From NCBI GenBank assembly GCA_029844215.1, contig CM056725.1:32704485-32768484 (forward strand): 64,000 bases of DNA, read 5' to 3'. Every line of letters starts with the position of its first letter. Positions within the stretch are counted from its first letter, which is position 1. This document shows, in pieces, positions 24,761-35,790 of the stretch. The notes under the pieces were generated by a model, which was not told the origin of the DNA, did no database searches, and was given only the letters and a program-made list of their open reading frames with translations. The stretch comes from Przewalskia tangutica. Taxonomy: Eukaryota; Streptophyta; Magnoliopsida; Solanales; Solanaceae. The position numbers and the translations under genes are program-made.

Positions 24761-25472
24761 CGGATCTGGTAGTTATACTTGCCCCGTACGGTTTTATTGA
24801 CACAGGTGGGACCTGGTGTTCATATATACTCTTTGGTGTTGTTATATCATAGACTGCCGGCAGTGAGGAAGGAATTCCACGGGCACGAGTGATGATTTGG
24901 AGGGCGTGAGTCCCTGACTTGATATGATTGTTTATATGTGGTGTACTGTAGTTTGGTTATCATACATGTCTCCTGCTTTATATAGATCGCTATGATTTCA
25001 TTTCTGATTTTACGCTTTCACATACTTGGTACTTGCAGATCGACCTCCTTCGGGCCGCTCATGCCCTGTGCAGAGGTACATCGGCTGTCGATCCCCGCTT
25101 TTAGGATCACCTTTCAGCGTATTGGGAAGCTTCGTTCCTTCGGAGGCTTATCTTTGGTATGTTACCCTGAGTCTGTAGGTCCTTGTACATTCAGGGGTAT
25201 GGCGGGGCCCTGTCCCATCATAGTTGTTGTATAAATCTTAGAGGTCCAGAGTAATCGTTGTGGCGTGGTTGTAAGGATTGTAACTGTTCAAATGTCTATA
25301 CATATATACATGTTGAAAGGCAACCGTTTTGGTTGGCCTATTTTCTTTATCTTGATCCATGTCTATTTAAATGCTTAAGTTTTTATTTCAGCTGGTTTTT
25401 TTTCTCTGATGTTGTATCACTAGGGTGCCCGGGGTAAGGCACCAGTCACAGGCCCCGGAACGGGTCGTGACA

Positions 25473-25791
25473 ATTTATACACTTGAATGGCTAGGATGAA
25501 GGATTTTTAAATATCAAGTCAAGTGGGCTTGTTGACTTGGTCAACAATGTCAAGCCTTGGCCTTTTCAAGACTAGTTCATCTTTTCCTTGGTCACATGAC
25601 CATTTTACCCTTGGTCCATTCGACCAAGACCATCCAAGGGGGGTGATACGTGTCGCCCTCCCGTTCATCGCAATATTTCATTTTCCGACATTTCCATAAT
25701 TCCGATAAATTTTTACTCGTCTCAAATCTTAACATTTTTGAGTTCTTACGTACGTTCTTATAAGCATATCCTGAAATTCCGGGGTGTAACA
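25473..25791 (-). repeat. Family B LTR, right part of E2 (LTR start)
   Basis: This minus-strand segment resumes E2 after E3 with the duplicated ATTTA. It ends at the LTR start (complement of GGGGTGTAACA at 25781-25791). It carries a family-B version of the palindrome (GGTGATACGTGTCGCC, about 25637-25660). The start abuts plus-strand family-B LTR interior, so E2 lies inside the LTR of E1 in opposite orientation. Confidence 0.75.
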
Positions 25792-27875
25792 GTTTTCTAC
25801 TAGAAGATTATTGTTGTTATAATCGATTGCGGCTTTATGTTATACTAAACAACTTGTATTGAAAAGGAATTGGAAAGGAAAGATATGTTGTGACACCCTT
25901 TTGGCCGAGAATGGCATTGTCGTTTCGACTAGTTTGATATCAATTGTGGGGCAAAATTTTACACGTCCTGTTAAGGCGTGTAATCCCCTTTATTTTGTTG
26001 AATTATTTAGCCTTAAATGTGGCGTGTTTGGTTATTGAATTTGGGCCTTGAAAAAAATGGAAAAGTATGTAGAAACAAAGGAAGTGTTGTCCGATTTTCC
26101 GTAGAATATAGTGACTTTGCACTTAGAATATTCTACGTTTGAAGTTAGAAGTTAATATACGTATTGTGGTCATTATAGGTTGACATACTACGTACGACAT
26201 ATTGGACTTGGCAAGTGGATTGAACCGAAGAGGTATGTGGAACTTTCTTATCTCTTGAGCATGAATAGTTGCAAATACATAGTACGGTAGACGTGCGAGA
26301 TTTTTTGACAATCTAATCCATTTGATATCCTTGGCTTATATTAAGAATGTCCAAGTTGGTTGAGTTAGGGACTTAACTCACTTGTTTAAGAATATTAAGG
26401 ATATCTTATTTTCTAAAAGTTAAGAGACTTAAAGTATTTTGAAAGTATATGATACTTGTTTTGTTTGGAAAGTTTAAGTCTCTTGGTTATAAAGAAGAAT
26501 GCAAGTATCTAAGGTATAAAGCTAGTATAACGGCTTTATGGGAAGTTGGTTATAATATCTTTATGGAAAATTAAAAAGAGTGGTTTACCTAAGTAATGTA
26601 AGTATGATAAATGACTTGAAATAATGAAAGGCAAATTGATTTTAAGGCATCAATTGCTTAAGGTTTTAAAAGAAAGAAGTCACTTGATTTAGAAGCCTAA
26701 ATGTATTTCTAAAATGTATTATGACTTGTCTTGAAAAGTAGATATGACTTGATACTATGGTTATTAGTATCTTGGAAGTTTTATATGAAAAAAAGTCATT
26801 TTAAAAGAATAGAAGTACGTAGTACTTTGGGTTAAATTCCCGGATTTTATAATGACACGTTAGTGCCTTAAGTAAACTAAAATGAGAGTGTATATGAATA
26901 AGGCTAATAAGAAGTTAGTGGGATTTCTTAACTTGCTTATGTTATGTATGATAAGCCGGTAGTGCTTATGTTATGTATGATAGCCGGTTGTGCTAGTTTA
27001 TGTTATTCTTACGGGGTAAAGTCCCTGGTTACTACTAATTCCATGGATTTGCTACCCATGATGCGAGTGCGGCGTTTGTACTCATTGCGGGCCCACTGGG
27101 CCTAAGCGGGTGAAATAGTCCTGTGCGGGTGAAATAATCTTATGCGAGGAATACCTCATGCGGGTCCATGCGACCTATGCGGGCGGATACAACCTATGCG
27201 AGTAAGTTACCTCATGCGGGTCCATACGGCCCTTGCGGGTGAAATAGTCCCAGGAGTAGGATTGCTTAATGATACCACGGGCGGGTGGCCCTACTTGATC
27301 ATGAGCCTCCTATTTTTATGCAGTAAAGTATACTCTTATATACTCTCATTGTTAGTAAGGCACGCATCGTTAATTGAGTTATCATACCGTCTCCGCTTTA
27401 TTTTAGACTTATGATTTCATTGATGCTGATTTCACATATTCGGTACATGTTGTACTGACCTCCTTCGGGGGGTTGCGTTCATGCCGCAGGTAGAGTATAC
27501 AGGTTGTTGATCCTCACTCTTAGGATCAATGTTCAGTTGTTGAGAAGCTACATTACTCCGGAGGCTTATCCCTGGTATTGTCGGTTGTTGTATATTCAGG
27601 GGTATGGCGGGGCCCTGTCCTATCACAGTTGTTATTCTTAGAGGTCTGTAGTCATATCTTGTGGATTTGGGTTGTAAAGAAAAAAAAAGAGTTGTACCAT
27701 TTCATTTGTGGATTATGTATATTTTACGGAAGGTGGTCTTATCGTCTAGTCTGTTGATGTTTATTATCTTAGTATTTATATGTGTTGTGTATGTTCTGCT
27801 GCCATTCTCTGATGTATACCTGAAAGGGATGCCTAGGTAGGGCACCAGTCGCGGGCCCGGGGTCGAGTCGTGACA
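25792..27875 (+). repeat. Family B LTR, 3' part (E1)
   Basis: The plus-strand family-B LTR runs from an interior point (where E2 is inserted) to its end GAGTCGTGACA at 27875. It is followed by the primer-binding site. It contains its own minisatellite (27063-27290) and the segment GGTATGGCGGGGCCCTGTCC (27603) shared with A-type LTRs. Its 5' part must lie beyond the left edge of the window. Confidence 0.8.
27063..27290 (+). repeat. LTR minisatellite, family B type
   Basis: A degenerate array of short units containing ATGCGGGT plus GAAATAGTCC, CCATGCGACC or CCATACGGCC. E8 carries related CTACGCGGA and CCTATGCGAG units at the same LTR position (59150-59400). Confidence 0.65.
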
Positions 27876-27879
27876 AAAG

Positions 27880-27891
27880 TGGTATCAGAGC
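27880..27891 (+). other. Primer-binding site, E1
   Basis: TGGTATCAGAGC, complementary to the 3' end of plant initiator-Met tRNA, lies four bases after the LTR end GTGACA. It is the only perfect primer site in the window; the other elements have a one-base-shorter form. Confidence 0.9.
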
Positions 27892-30515
27892 AGTTAGTCC
27901 TCGGAAAGTGTCTACAGACCGTGTCTAGTAGAGTCTTGGTTATCGGTGTGTTGTGCACCACATTTATAACCAGGAGGCTGCAACACATTTAGGATTGGTT
28001 TCCATTCTTCTCACTCTGAGATCGTGCGATAGAGCTGTGTGGTTAGGGTCGTCTCTCCCTAACAAGTTATGTTGATTGCAGCTACGAGAAAGGCAGCAGT
28101 GACCCAGGAAAGATTATGTGGATTGCGTATCCAGGTTGGTAATATTTGTAGTATAGTTGGTATTGTGACATACAACTATACAGATTTATGTATGAGGGTC
28201 ACATATGTGTTGCCTAGAATGATTTTAGATTACCAGGAATTGGTAAGGACTAAATAAATATCGGGAAGGTATGAACAGTTAATGAACTCTCATCAAGGTT
28301 TTACGTGCTAATTTGAGATAATTAGGAGATGATGAGTTGTCTGAGAAGGAAATGGACCCTTAAGAAGTTTAATTAAGAGACTTAATGGAAGACTATATTA
28401 ATATATTAAGCTACGTGGTATGATTAAGAGAATGGTACGGGTGAGACCCGTATGGAGTAAGTATGGTTGTTGTGATCAAGACAACACGATTATGGTATTA
28501 CGAGAAGTTTTTGTACCTGTTTACGGGGGGGACTGATAAGGTAGGTTTGGAGCATGGAAATTGCGAGCCTAAGAATGTTGATAACTGCCGAGACCTTAGG
28601 CATATAAGGCCTTCTCGGGTAGTAAAAAGTTAAGTCAGACCAAGGATAAGAGTTAAGTACGATGCCGAGTCGGGTTGAGGACCTATTAAGGGTCGCCTCA
28701 TAGCCTGTAATGGAATGGGATCAGCTGGTAGTACTCCCGCTACGTGACAGGGTCACGAGGGTGCAAGTCCCATGTCTAGTAAATCATTTTACGGGTTCGT
28801 GGACGCATTCCACCGGAACCAGGTTTTGAGAGCAGGAAATGGCCTTATATTGCTTAATATAGTAACTCCAAAGATTGGAGGCCAGATTTAGTATGGAAGT
28901 TATGTACGTATGCTAGTATAAGTTTGAGAGTACGGAAAGAGTACGACCAGTGAAAAAGAGAGCAACCAAGTGTAAGAGATAGAGTCTGAATCCATGAGAA
29001 CCTTAGAGGTAACTACACCCGTGAGTGATGGGTGGTAGCTGAGCGAGTGTATAATAATTGCCCGGTGACGATACAGTCATCGGACCCTAGCAGACCTAGT
29101 AGAGCTGACATGACAAACCTTGAGGTCATTATGAGTACGGGTTAGTTGGCCTCTTGTTATGCCAACGTTGACTGCAGAGAGAGATTGGTTCGGTACCAGT
29201 TTTCCAGTAAACCGGTTATCGGGTGGAAAGGAAGGGAAGTGGTTGTAACCAGTGAATTATCCTTCCTTCTTTGACATAGTTGATGTTAATAAGTCTGCGT
29301 GACTTGTTCATTTGAGGTAAATTAATGCAGAAAGTAAGTAATACTCGAATTTGAAGGAGTTTATGTTAAGTGCCCTTGGAGGTACTTGGAGTTGGTTTGG
29401 TGTGGCGGTCAGGACCACGACCTTCCGGATAATTCCAGGAAAATGCGCAAGGCAAGAATAAAATAAGTACGAGTGCTGCCTGTGGATAGATGAAGGCATT
29501 TTTGGTAGGTTTTGAAAATCTACACGATTTTAAGGCGGTGCGTGATGATTAGATATTTATAGGACCGCAAGGGGACCCTGTGTTTAGGGTTGTGACTCCA
29601 AGGAAAGTTTATTTAAGGGAGATAAGTTATCTCCCCCACGTAAAAGGATAGTTTTACGTATTATGGGGATATGTGTACCCAGGTTGTTAGACGAAGGATA
29701 GGATACTGGTAAGGTCTTTAGTATCGTCATGCCATAGGTTACAGTTTTAGATAACCGTGGGAAAATTATTGTGTTGGGGTAATTGAGAACGCCGTTAGGA
29801 AATGATCGAGGAAGTGTCGTAGGGATGTAAATGCAGGTAGTACGCATGTATGAAACTGTACGATATTGAATCAAGATAGAAATACTTTTGCTAATAATTA
29901 GCATGAGGAAGGGTTATGACCAGAATGATAAAAGAAAATACAACTATGGTTATGTAAGTTGCACGAGATATGATTACCCCAGACTAGTGTAAAGACCATT
30001 AGTAGATGATGTGCAGTAAGAACACCTCGAGGAAAGGTGGTAGCATCTATACTGACGAGAAAAATAGTAAGAAATTACGGAGGGGTAAGGGACCCCAGGA
30101 CAACTCGAAACAACTTATAAAGGAAAGACGAGTAGACACTCGAACGATAAGAAATCTTGACAAGTCATTGGATTATGTAATACCGTGAATTGAGGTTGAA
30201 CAACTGACTATAAGCTCTACGAGTTGGGAGAGAATAATCGGGCTACTACTTGACGAGATCAAGGGAATCTCTCCCTCTAAATTTTGATTGACAGGAAGTC
30301 TTAGCCATGAGGCAAGCAAAGGAATCAAATCTAAGTATGGTGACCAAGTTTGGTTGCAACAGAGAAAGGGAGATAGGAACCATAATTGAGATTAATGATG
30401 CCCAAATATTTCGCAAGTATGAGAAAGGCTTTCAGTTGTTGGAAGATAAGTTGACCACGACTACAGTTCTAACCCCTCCTGAGAGACTAGAGGGTTAGGT
30501 TATTATTGTAACACT
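27892..30515 (+). mobile_element. E1 interior, eroded 5' part
   Basis: The first ~170 bases are the leader shared with E6 (CCTCGGAAAGTGTCTACAGA, GTGTTGTGCACCACAT, ATTTAGGATTGGTTTCC). A possible gag start with R-K-A lies near 28083. From about 28530 to 28960 it follows the non-gag block also seen before the 3' LTRs of E3 and E6 (GAGACCTTAG, GGGTCACGAGGGTGC, TTCGTGGA). The rest, 28960-30500, shows only short open frames, and I could not recognise protease or reverse transcriptase in it. Strong decay or consensus error is likely. Confidence 0.5.
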
Positions 30516-31007
30516 TTGGGTGTTGGGCAAGGTTGTGTGCTGAAGCAACACGATAAGGTTAGCGCCTATGTTTCCCGGCGGTTAGGGAAGCATGAAAGGA
30601 CTTACGCTACTCACGATTTAGAGTCGGCGGTAGTTAATCGTATCTTGAAGATTTGGAGGAATTCCTTATATAGACTTCATATGGATATATGTGCAGACCA
30701 CAAAAGCCTTCGGTATATCTTCAGACAGAGGCAGTTGAATTTGCGACAGAGACGGTGGTTAGAGTTACTCAAGGATTGTGATATTGATTTCCTATACCAT
30801 CCGGGGAAAGACGAGACAGTTACAGATGCCCTTAGTCGTGGATCTATGGGTAGTCTGCCAGATGGGCAGCCATATAGACAGGACGTGGTCCGTGAGGTTC
30901 ATCAGCTACCGAGCCGAGGGGTTCGATTATTTGTTTCCGAGGTGAATGAAGTTTGGATCCGAGAGGTTTCCGAGTCTTCCTTCGACGGGGAGGTGAAGAG
31001 GCGATAA
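30516..31007 (+). pseudogene. RNase H domain of gypsy pol (relic, E1)
   Basis: RNase H removes the RNA strand during retrotransposon reverse transcription. One open stretch of about 163 codons matches the Ty3/gypsy RNase H and its connection to integrase. Visible landmarks are G-C-V-L-K-Q at the start, H-D-L-E (catalytic Glu), A-D-H-K-S-L-R-Y-I-F (catalytic Asp), the Q-R-R-W-L-E-L-L-K-D helix, Y-H-P-G-K, and T-D-A-L-S-R (last catalytic Asp). The upstream Y-C-D-A-type Asp is lost to a frameshift near 30500. It is the longest intact coding remnant of E1. The expected reverse transcriptase is not recognisable upstream; integrase follows directly. Confidence 0.9.
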
Positions 31008-31634
31008 TATGAGGATTCAACATTAGTATATGATCGAGATATGGCTCTCCGAGAAGAGAAGATCATGTTTGAGTAGCACCGGATGAGGTGCTGTGATATA
31101 AGGATAGATTGTGTGTGTCAGGTGCTGCAGGACTTGTCAGCAGGTTGTAGGGGAGGCACGCAGTGCTTATTGCTCTAATTGTACGGGGTAGACTAAGTTG
31201 TGTCGTGACCTCAGATGTATTTATTGGTAAGATGGCCTGAAGGGGGACGTAGCAGAGTTGTTGCTTAATGTCCGAATTTGTAGCAGGTCAAGGTGGAACA
31301 CCAGAAGCCCAGTGGGCTATTGCAGGCGATTTAGATCCCGACTTAGGTATGGGAGGTAATTAATATGGATCTTGTTACAGGGTGGCATCGTACTCAGAGG
31401 AAGTGCGACTCCCTGGGAGTCATAGTAATCAGGCTGACGAAACCAGTTGTGTTCTTCCGGTTAGGACCACTTACTCGGCTGAGGATTACGCTAGATTATA
31501 TAGCAGGGAGATTTTGAGACTGCACGAGGTTCCTACATTTATGATGTCAGACAGATGAGCTCAATTTACGGATAACTTCTGGAGGTGTTCCAGAAGGGGT
31601 TAGGGACACAGGTGAGTCTCAGTGTTGTATTACA
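31008..31634 (+). pseudogene. Integrase relic, N-terminal and core part (E1)
   Basis: Integrase joins element DNA to the host chromosome. This is the N-terminal half, frameshifted and with stops. Around 31270-31386 one frame reads C-P-N-L, then V-K-V-E-H-Q-K-P-S-G-L-L-Q, then W-E-V-I-N-M-D-L-V-T-G. These are the end of the zinc-binding domain and the first catalytic Asp (31368-31370). Near 31547-31568 is S-D-R...Q-F-T with the second catalytic Asp. The sequence stops in the conserved H-P region at the CCCTC target (31635-31639), where E5 is inserted, and resumes at 56231. Confidence 0.85.
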
Positions 31635-31639
31635 CCCTC
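31635..31639 (+). repeat. Target-site duplication of E5 (left)
   Basis: CCCTC, matched by CCCTC at 56231-56235. Integrase coding sequence continues across the pair once one copy and E5 are set aside. Confidence 0.9.
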
Positions 31640-32013
31640 TGTTATACCCCGTATTTCCAGAGTATGTATGTGATTCTTCCTATCCTCTTGAGCATGATAT
31701 TTTGATATATATATATATAGTACGGTAGACGTACGTGTGTTATGTAAAAAGGGTTTTACTCTGATGTCTTTTGACTTGAGTTTTAAATAATAAGAATATT
31801 GAAGTATTTCAAAAGAAGTATGAATCGTTTTTGAAAGAAGAGTAATACTTAGTTTTAAAAGCTTAAGAGTTATACTAGTTTTATGGGAAGTTAGGTATAA
31901 CGACTTAAAAGAGAAAAAGGAACGGTTTACTTAATTGTTTATGGAAGCCTTGTATTGATTTCGGAAATGAGAATAAGTATCGAACAAACCACTGCAGCGC
32001 TAATAAAGGAAAA
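31640..32013 (+). repeat. 5' LTR of E5, part 1
   Basis: It begins TGTTATACCCCGTATTTCC and after about 30 bases jumps to GTGATTCTTCCTATCCTC. In other LTRs that segment lies about 1.3 kb from the start, so the palindrome and TATA region are absent. A run of alternating TA occupies 31706-31719. It is interrupted by E6 at AGGAAAA (32013) and continues at 41375. Confidence 0.9.
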
Positions 32014-32220
32014 TGTTATACCCCGTATTTCCAGAGTATGTACGTGAGGGCGTACGTATTATAATTTGAGCCTTAAAGTTGGCTAGTTTCGAAATTTGGG
32101 CACAAGTGCCAAAAAGAATCGTTGACAAACGCTTTACTAAACTTCATGAAGGAAAATTCGGCTATGTCATTTATAATTTTTGCGGATTTTTCCGAGAGAC
32201 GAAACATTTTGGACCAACGG

Positions 32221-32420
32221 GAGGGTGACATGTGTCACCCTCACATTGGAAGGACTTGTGGGCGGTTTGGACGAAAATAGGTGGCATGGTTAGGTAGGAT
32301 ATTTTGTGCAAGTTGTGTGGTAGATGGATAAGGTGCACATGGCTTAATCCTAGCCCTACACTTGCCTAACACTTGGAAGAATCTTGGCCATTGGTTGGCC
32401 ATTCCTTGACCTATAAATAC
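32221..32420 (+). promoter_or_regulatory. E6 5' LTR promoter: palindrome and TATA box
   Basis: GGGTGACATGTGTCACCC within 32221-32242 and CTATAAATAC at 32411-32420. If transcription starts about 30 bases further on, the U3 part is only ~0.43 kb and about 3.1 kb of the LTR becomes untranslated leader. Confidence 0.65.
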
Positions 32421-34500
32421 CCTCTAAGTTGAAGACTTTCTTCATCCAAACTTGAGCACTCTTTCTAAGTCTCACACTACTCCCTCCCTCTTGTTTGCTT
32501 CATCCCAAGCCCTCCCCTCCCTTGTGAAGCTTTGGCGAGAGGCCTCCTCCCCTTTGTAGAGGCTTGCCGTGGGGTACACCCCTAGCCTAGTTGTTTTCAG
32601 ATAATACCCCCTTTTTGTGGTATAGAAATACTCTCCTAGTATTGTTATAATGCCCAAATACCTTGGCCCAAATACCTTGTAGTATTCCCAAGGTTACACT
32701 TATACAAAAGCCCAGAAAATACTATTATACTTCCTTTTAGCCTCTAAACGAAACCCTAAGGAAATCTTCATTGTTAGTTGAAGTATTTAGGTAGAAGTTG
32801 GTTAGAACTTCTAAGGGTTGTTTGAGCGGTCGAGCGCCTGCAGAGAGCTAAACCTGCTCAGATCGACATTTAAACTCGGATAATTTTGGGCTTATCGAGG
32901 TAAACACTCTTGACCTTCTATTGTAATTGGAAATTACATGTTGTTGGAGTATATAGTTGAAGTATACTATATATAGAATTGAATAATACTTACGGCAATG
33001 TCTTTTGACTTAAGCCCTGAACTTTAAGAAGAGAATCGAATCAGAATTACTTAGATCAGACATAAAGAGACTTGTATAGCATTATCGTGAAGTATAATTG
33101 TACACGCCCGTTAAACGTGTAAAACCCCCGGTTGGCTTGGTAGCGGCTACCGATAGAGAGAGAATTACGCCGCCATGCGTGGGGAGGAGTCGCCGAATTT
33201 TCTGTAGAATATTCTACGCCGATCTAAAGATATTAATAGGCGCCTTGTGGCCTCTATAGGTTGTAGTACTACGTGTGGAGTAATCTGCTTGGCTTAGAGT
33301 ATACCAGCGGTTTGAGGTACTGAGCGCTTTGCTATTAGTCGATAATCGTCGCAGGTATGTGAACCTCTTCCTATCTGTTCTAGCATGATATGTGTATAAC
33401 TATGTAGTACGGTAGACGCATACGTGTTAAATGTATTTGATTGTTTTTAAACATAAAGTGTTATAACGCTTTATGGGAAGTTGGTTATAACAAACATGTA
33501 AATGAGAAATGCTTGTGGTTTTTAAAAGATAACCGATTTGACTTATAACCGACTTGATGTGTGATAATAAAGAACCTCAAGTATTCTAAAATATTAGGAA
33601 ACCTTTTTAAAGAAGTGTATACTTGGTTTGAAAACATAAGAGTTATACCACTTTATGAGAAGTTAGGTGTAACGTCTTAAGAGAGATAAAAGAATGGTTT
33701 AATGGTTTAGAAGTTAAGAGACTTATTCTTAAAAGATAAGAGACTTGACTTAATATGGATGTTTGTGTGAAACCTCATTCGTGAGTAATGAGTACTTGGT
33801 TTTAAAAGGAATAATGTTTTATCGATTTGAAATCGAATGAGTATCGACAAACCATCGCAGCGTTAATAAAGGAAATGTATTGAATAAAGAAGTATTATTA
33901 AAACCAAGAGAAACCTCCATCCGCATGAAGCTAAGATGAGACAAAATGATATTACATTTCCTAGATCATGGCCGCTTAAATAAGATTTATGAACAAGAAT
34001 AACCTACTCGCTATGGCATATGTTACTCAATTGTTTTAAAGGAAATTAAGACATCGAACTATGAAACTTTTCTAAAGTAATGAGACTTGAGTAATTGAAA
34101 TTAGGCAAACCGAACTCTAGGAAAAGAAAGGCATTGTTTTGTCTTAAATTGGTTTAAAACATAAAGTGTTATAACAGCTTTATGGGAAGTTAGTTATAAC
34201 GACTTTATGAGAACAAAAGAAGGGTTTTTATCATTGGTTTTAATGTGGTAAATTGACTTTAAAAAGAGAAGTATTTTGTCCAACAAAGTACGTCATTGCC
34301 TTAATTTTGGTTTTAAAAAGGAAAAGTATGGAAGTTGTATTGATTTACTTAAAAGATGTAAGTCACTCTATTTTTATACTACGGGTAACGGGTGACTTTT
34401 ATAAAAGGAATAGATCTCTTAAAAAGGAATTTAACTTACGTAGTACTTTAGGGTTAAAACCCGGACTTTGGCATAAAATGAAAGTACTTGAGTTGTGTAT

Positions 34501-34597
34501 AACTCGCCTATGCTTGTTGTTGTGAAACTTGCCTATGCTTGTTGTTGTGAAGCTTGCCTATGCTTGTTGTTATGAAACTTGCCTACGCTTGTTGTGA
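34501..34597 (+). repeat. Short direct repeats in E6 5' LTR
   Basis: Four copies of CTTGCCTATGCTTGTTGT separated by GTGAAA or TATGAAA. The same array is at 40289-40390 in the 3' LTR. Confidence 0.85.
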
Positions 34598-34743
34598 TAG
34601 CATTGGTTGTGCAAGAATTGTGTTTCTATACCACCGCCTCTCGATGGAGGTCGGTTGACTTGTTGAGAACTTATTTGACGCGTCTTGAGTGACGAGAAAT
34701 TCCACCGCACGCTCGCTGATAGTGTTACTTTTGCTAATCGCTT

Positions 34744-34990
34744 GACATACCGACACGACGCGTAGCGCACGTATGCTTCCATTTTGATTGCCGCCTTGTT
34801 GTTCCCTTTGGACATACCGACACGACGCGTAGCGCACGTATGCTTCTATTTGGAATCTCGTCTTATTGTTTTCCTTCGACATATCGACACGACGCGTAGC
34901 GCGCGGGTATGCTTCCATTTGGAATGTTGTCTTAGTGTTTCCTTTGGACATACCGACACGACGCGTAGCGCACGTATGCTCCTTTGATTG
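34744..34990 (+). repeat. LTR minisatellite, E6/E7 type (E6 5' LTR)
   Basis: Four units of 67-69 bases, each starting GACATACCGACACGACGCGT (34744, 34811, 34878, 34947) and followed by TATGCTTC and GGAAT...GTCTTA. The near-multiple-of-three unit keeps frames open on both strands, including one of 154 codons on the minus strand. I do not regard these as genes. Confidence 0.9.
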
Positions 34991-35596
34991 TTGTCTTATT
35001 GTTATCATATCATAGATCGCCGGCGGTGAGGAAGGAATTCCACGCACGAGTGATGATTTGAGGCGAGTCCTCGACTTGATATGACTATTTATATGTTGTG
35101 TATCGTAGTTTGGTTATCATACATGTCTCCCGCTTTATATAGATCGCTATGATTTCATTTATGATTTTACGATTCACATACTGGTACTGTTATCTTGACT
35201 CCTTCGGGGCCGTTCACGCCGCAGTAGAGGTACATCGGTTGTCGATCCCCGCTTAGGATCACCTTTCGTGTTGGGAAGCTCCGTTCTTCTGAGGCTTATC
35301 TTTGTATGTTACCCCGAGTTACAGTAGGTCCTTGTACATTCGTGGTATGGCGGCCCCGTCCCGTCATAGTTGTTGTATAAATCTTAGAGGTCCAGAGTAA
35401 TCGCTGGGGCGAGTCCGTAAAAAGGATAATCGTCGTATTTATGTATATATACCGGCAAATCGCTTTGGTTGGCCTGCTTATTTAGCATGTCTTTTAAATT
35501 CATGTTCGTGTTTTTATTTCCGCTGATTTTCTCTCGATGTTGATTCACCAGGTGCCCGGTAAGGCACTACCACGCCCGGTTCGGTAGTGACAAAAA

Positions 35597-35607
35597 TGGT
35601 ATCGAGC
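35597..35607 (+). other. Primer-binding site relic, E6
   Basis: TGGTATCGAGC, four bases after the LTR end. The initiator-Met tRNA site would have one extra A (CAG instead of CG). Confidence 0.75.
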
Positions 35608-35790
35608 GCTTAATCCTCGGAAAGTGTCTACAGATCGTGTTCAGTAGTCTTGATTATCGTGTGTTGTGCACCACATCTATAATCGTGAGGCTATAGGACA
35701 TTTAGGATTGGTTTCCATTCTTCTCGCCGAGATCGTGCCTTAGAGCCGTGATGAGTTGAACCCTCCGACGTATTCCTTTCATTTAACGCT

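Larger units (their letters stand above)
6913..25472 (+). mobile_element. E3: gypsy-type LTR element, (+), interrupted
   Basis: E3 starts TGTTATACCCC at 6913 and ends CGGGTCGTGACA at 25472. It is flanked by the identical 5-mers ATTTA at 6908-6912 and 25473-25477, which supports one insertion event. What remains is a truncated 5' LTR (6913-8303), a short 3' interior remnant (21205-21816) and a 3' LTR (21817-25472). The middle is occupied by the minus-strand E4 cluster, and E3's primer site and gag are missing. A deletion spanning the rest of E3's 5' LTR, its interior and the 3' half of E4's first LTR would explain the layout. Confidence 0.85.
21817..25472 (+). repeat. 3' LTR of E3 (full length)
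   Basis: A 3.66-kb LTR running from TGTTATACCGTATTTCC to CGGGTCGTGACA. In order it holds the palindrome (22025-22046), the TATA box (22226-22238), the CTCATCGAGGTAAATAC segment, a local triplication (23086-23310), short repeats (24077-24172), its own minisatellite (24374-24760) and the GGAATTCCACG...GTGATGATTTG segment. It is the best-preserved A-type LTR of the window, keeping CAG/CTG sites that other copies have lost. It is followed by the target duplication ATTTA. Confidence 0.9.
32014..35592 (+). repeat. 5' LTR of E6
   Basis: A 3.58-kb LTR from TGTTATACCCCGTATTTCC to GGTAGTGACA. Landmarks are the palindrome (32221-32242), TATA box (32411-32420), CTTATCGAGGTAAACAC (~32892), the GTCTTTTGACTTAAGCC segment (~33000), short repeats (34501-34597), the minisatellite (34744-34990) and TATGGCGGCCCCGTCC (~35346). 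No gene is present; open frames over the minisatellite are repeat-driven. Confidence 0.92.

Noticed and set aside
34583..35047. Minus-strand open frame of 154 codons in the LTR of E6
   Set aside because: It is built from 67-69-base repeats with no family match recognised, and the 3' LTR copy is fragmented into shorter frames.
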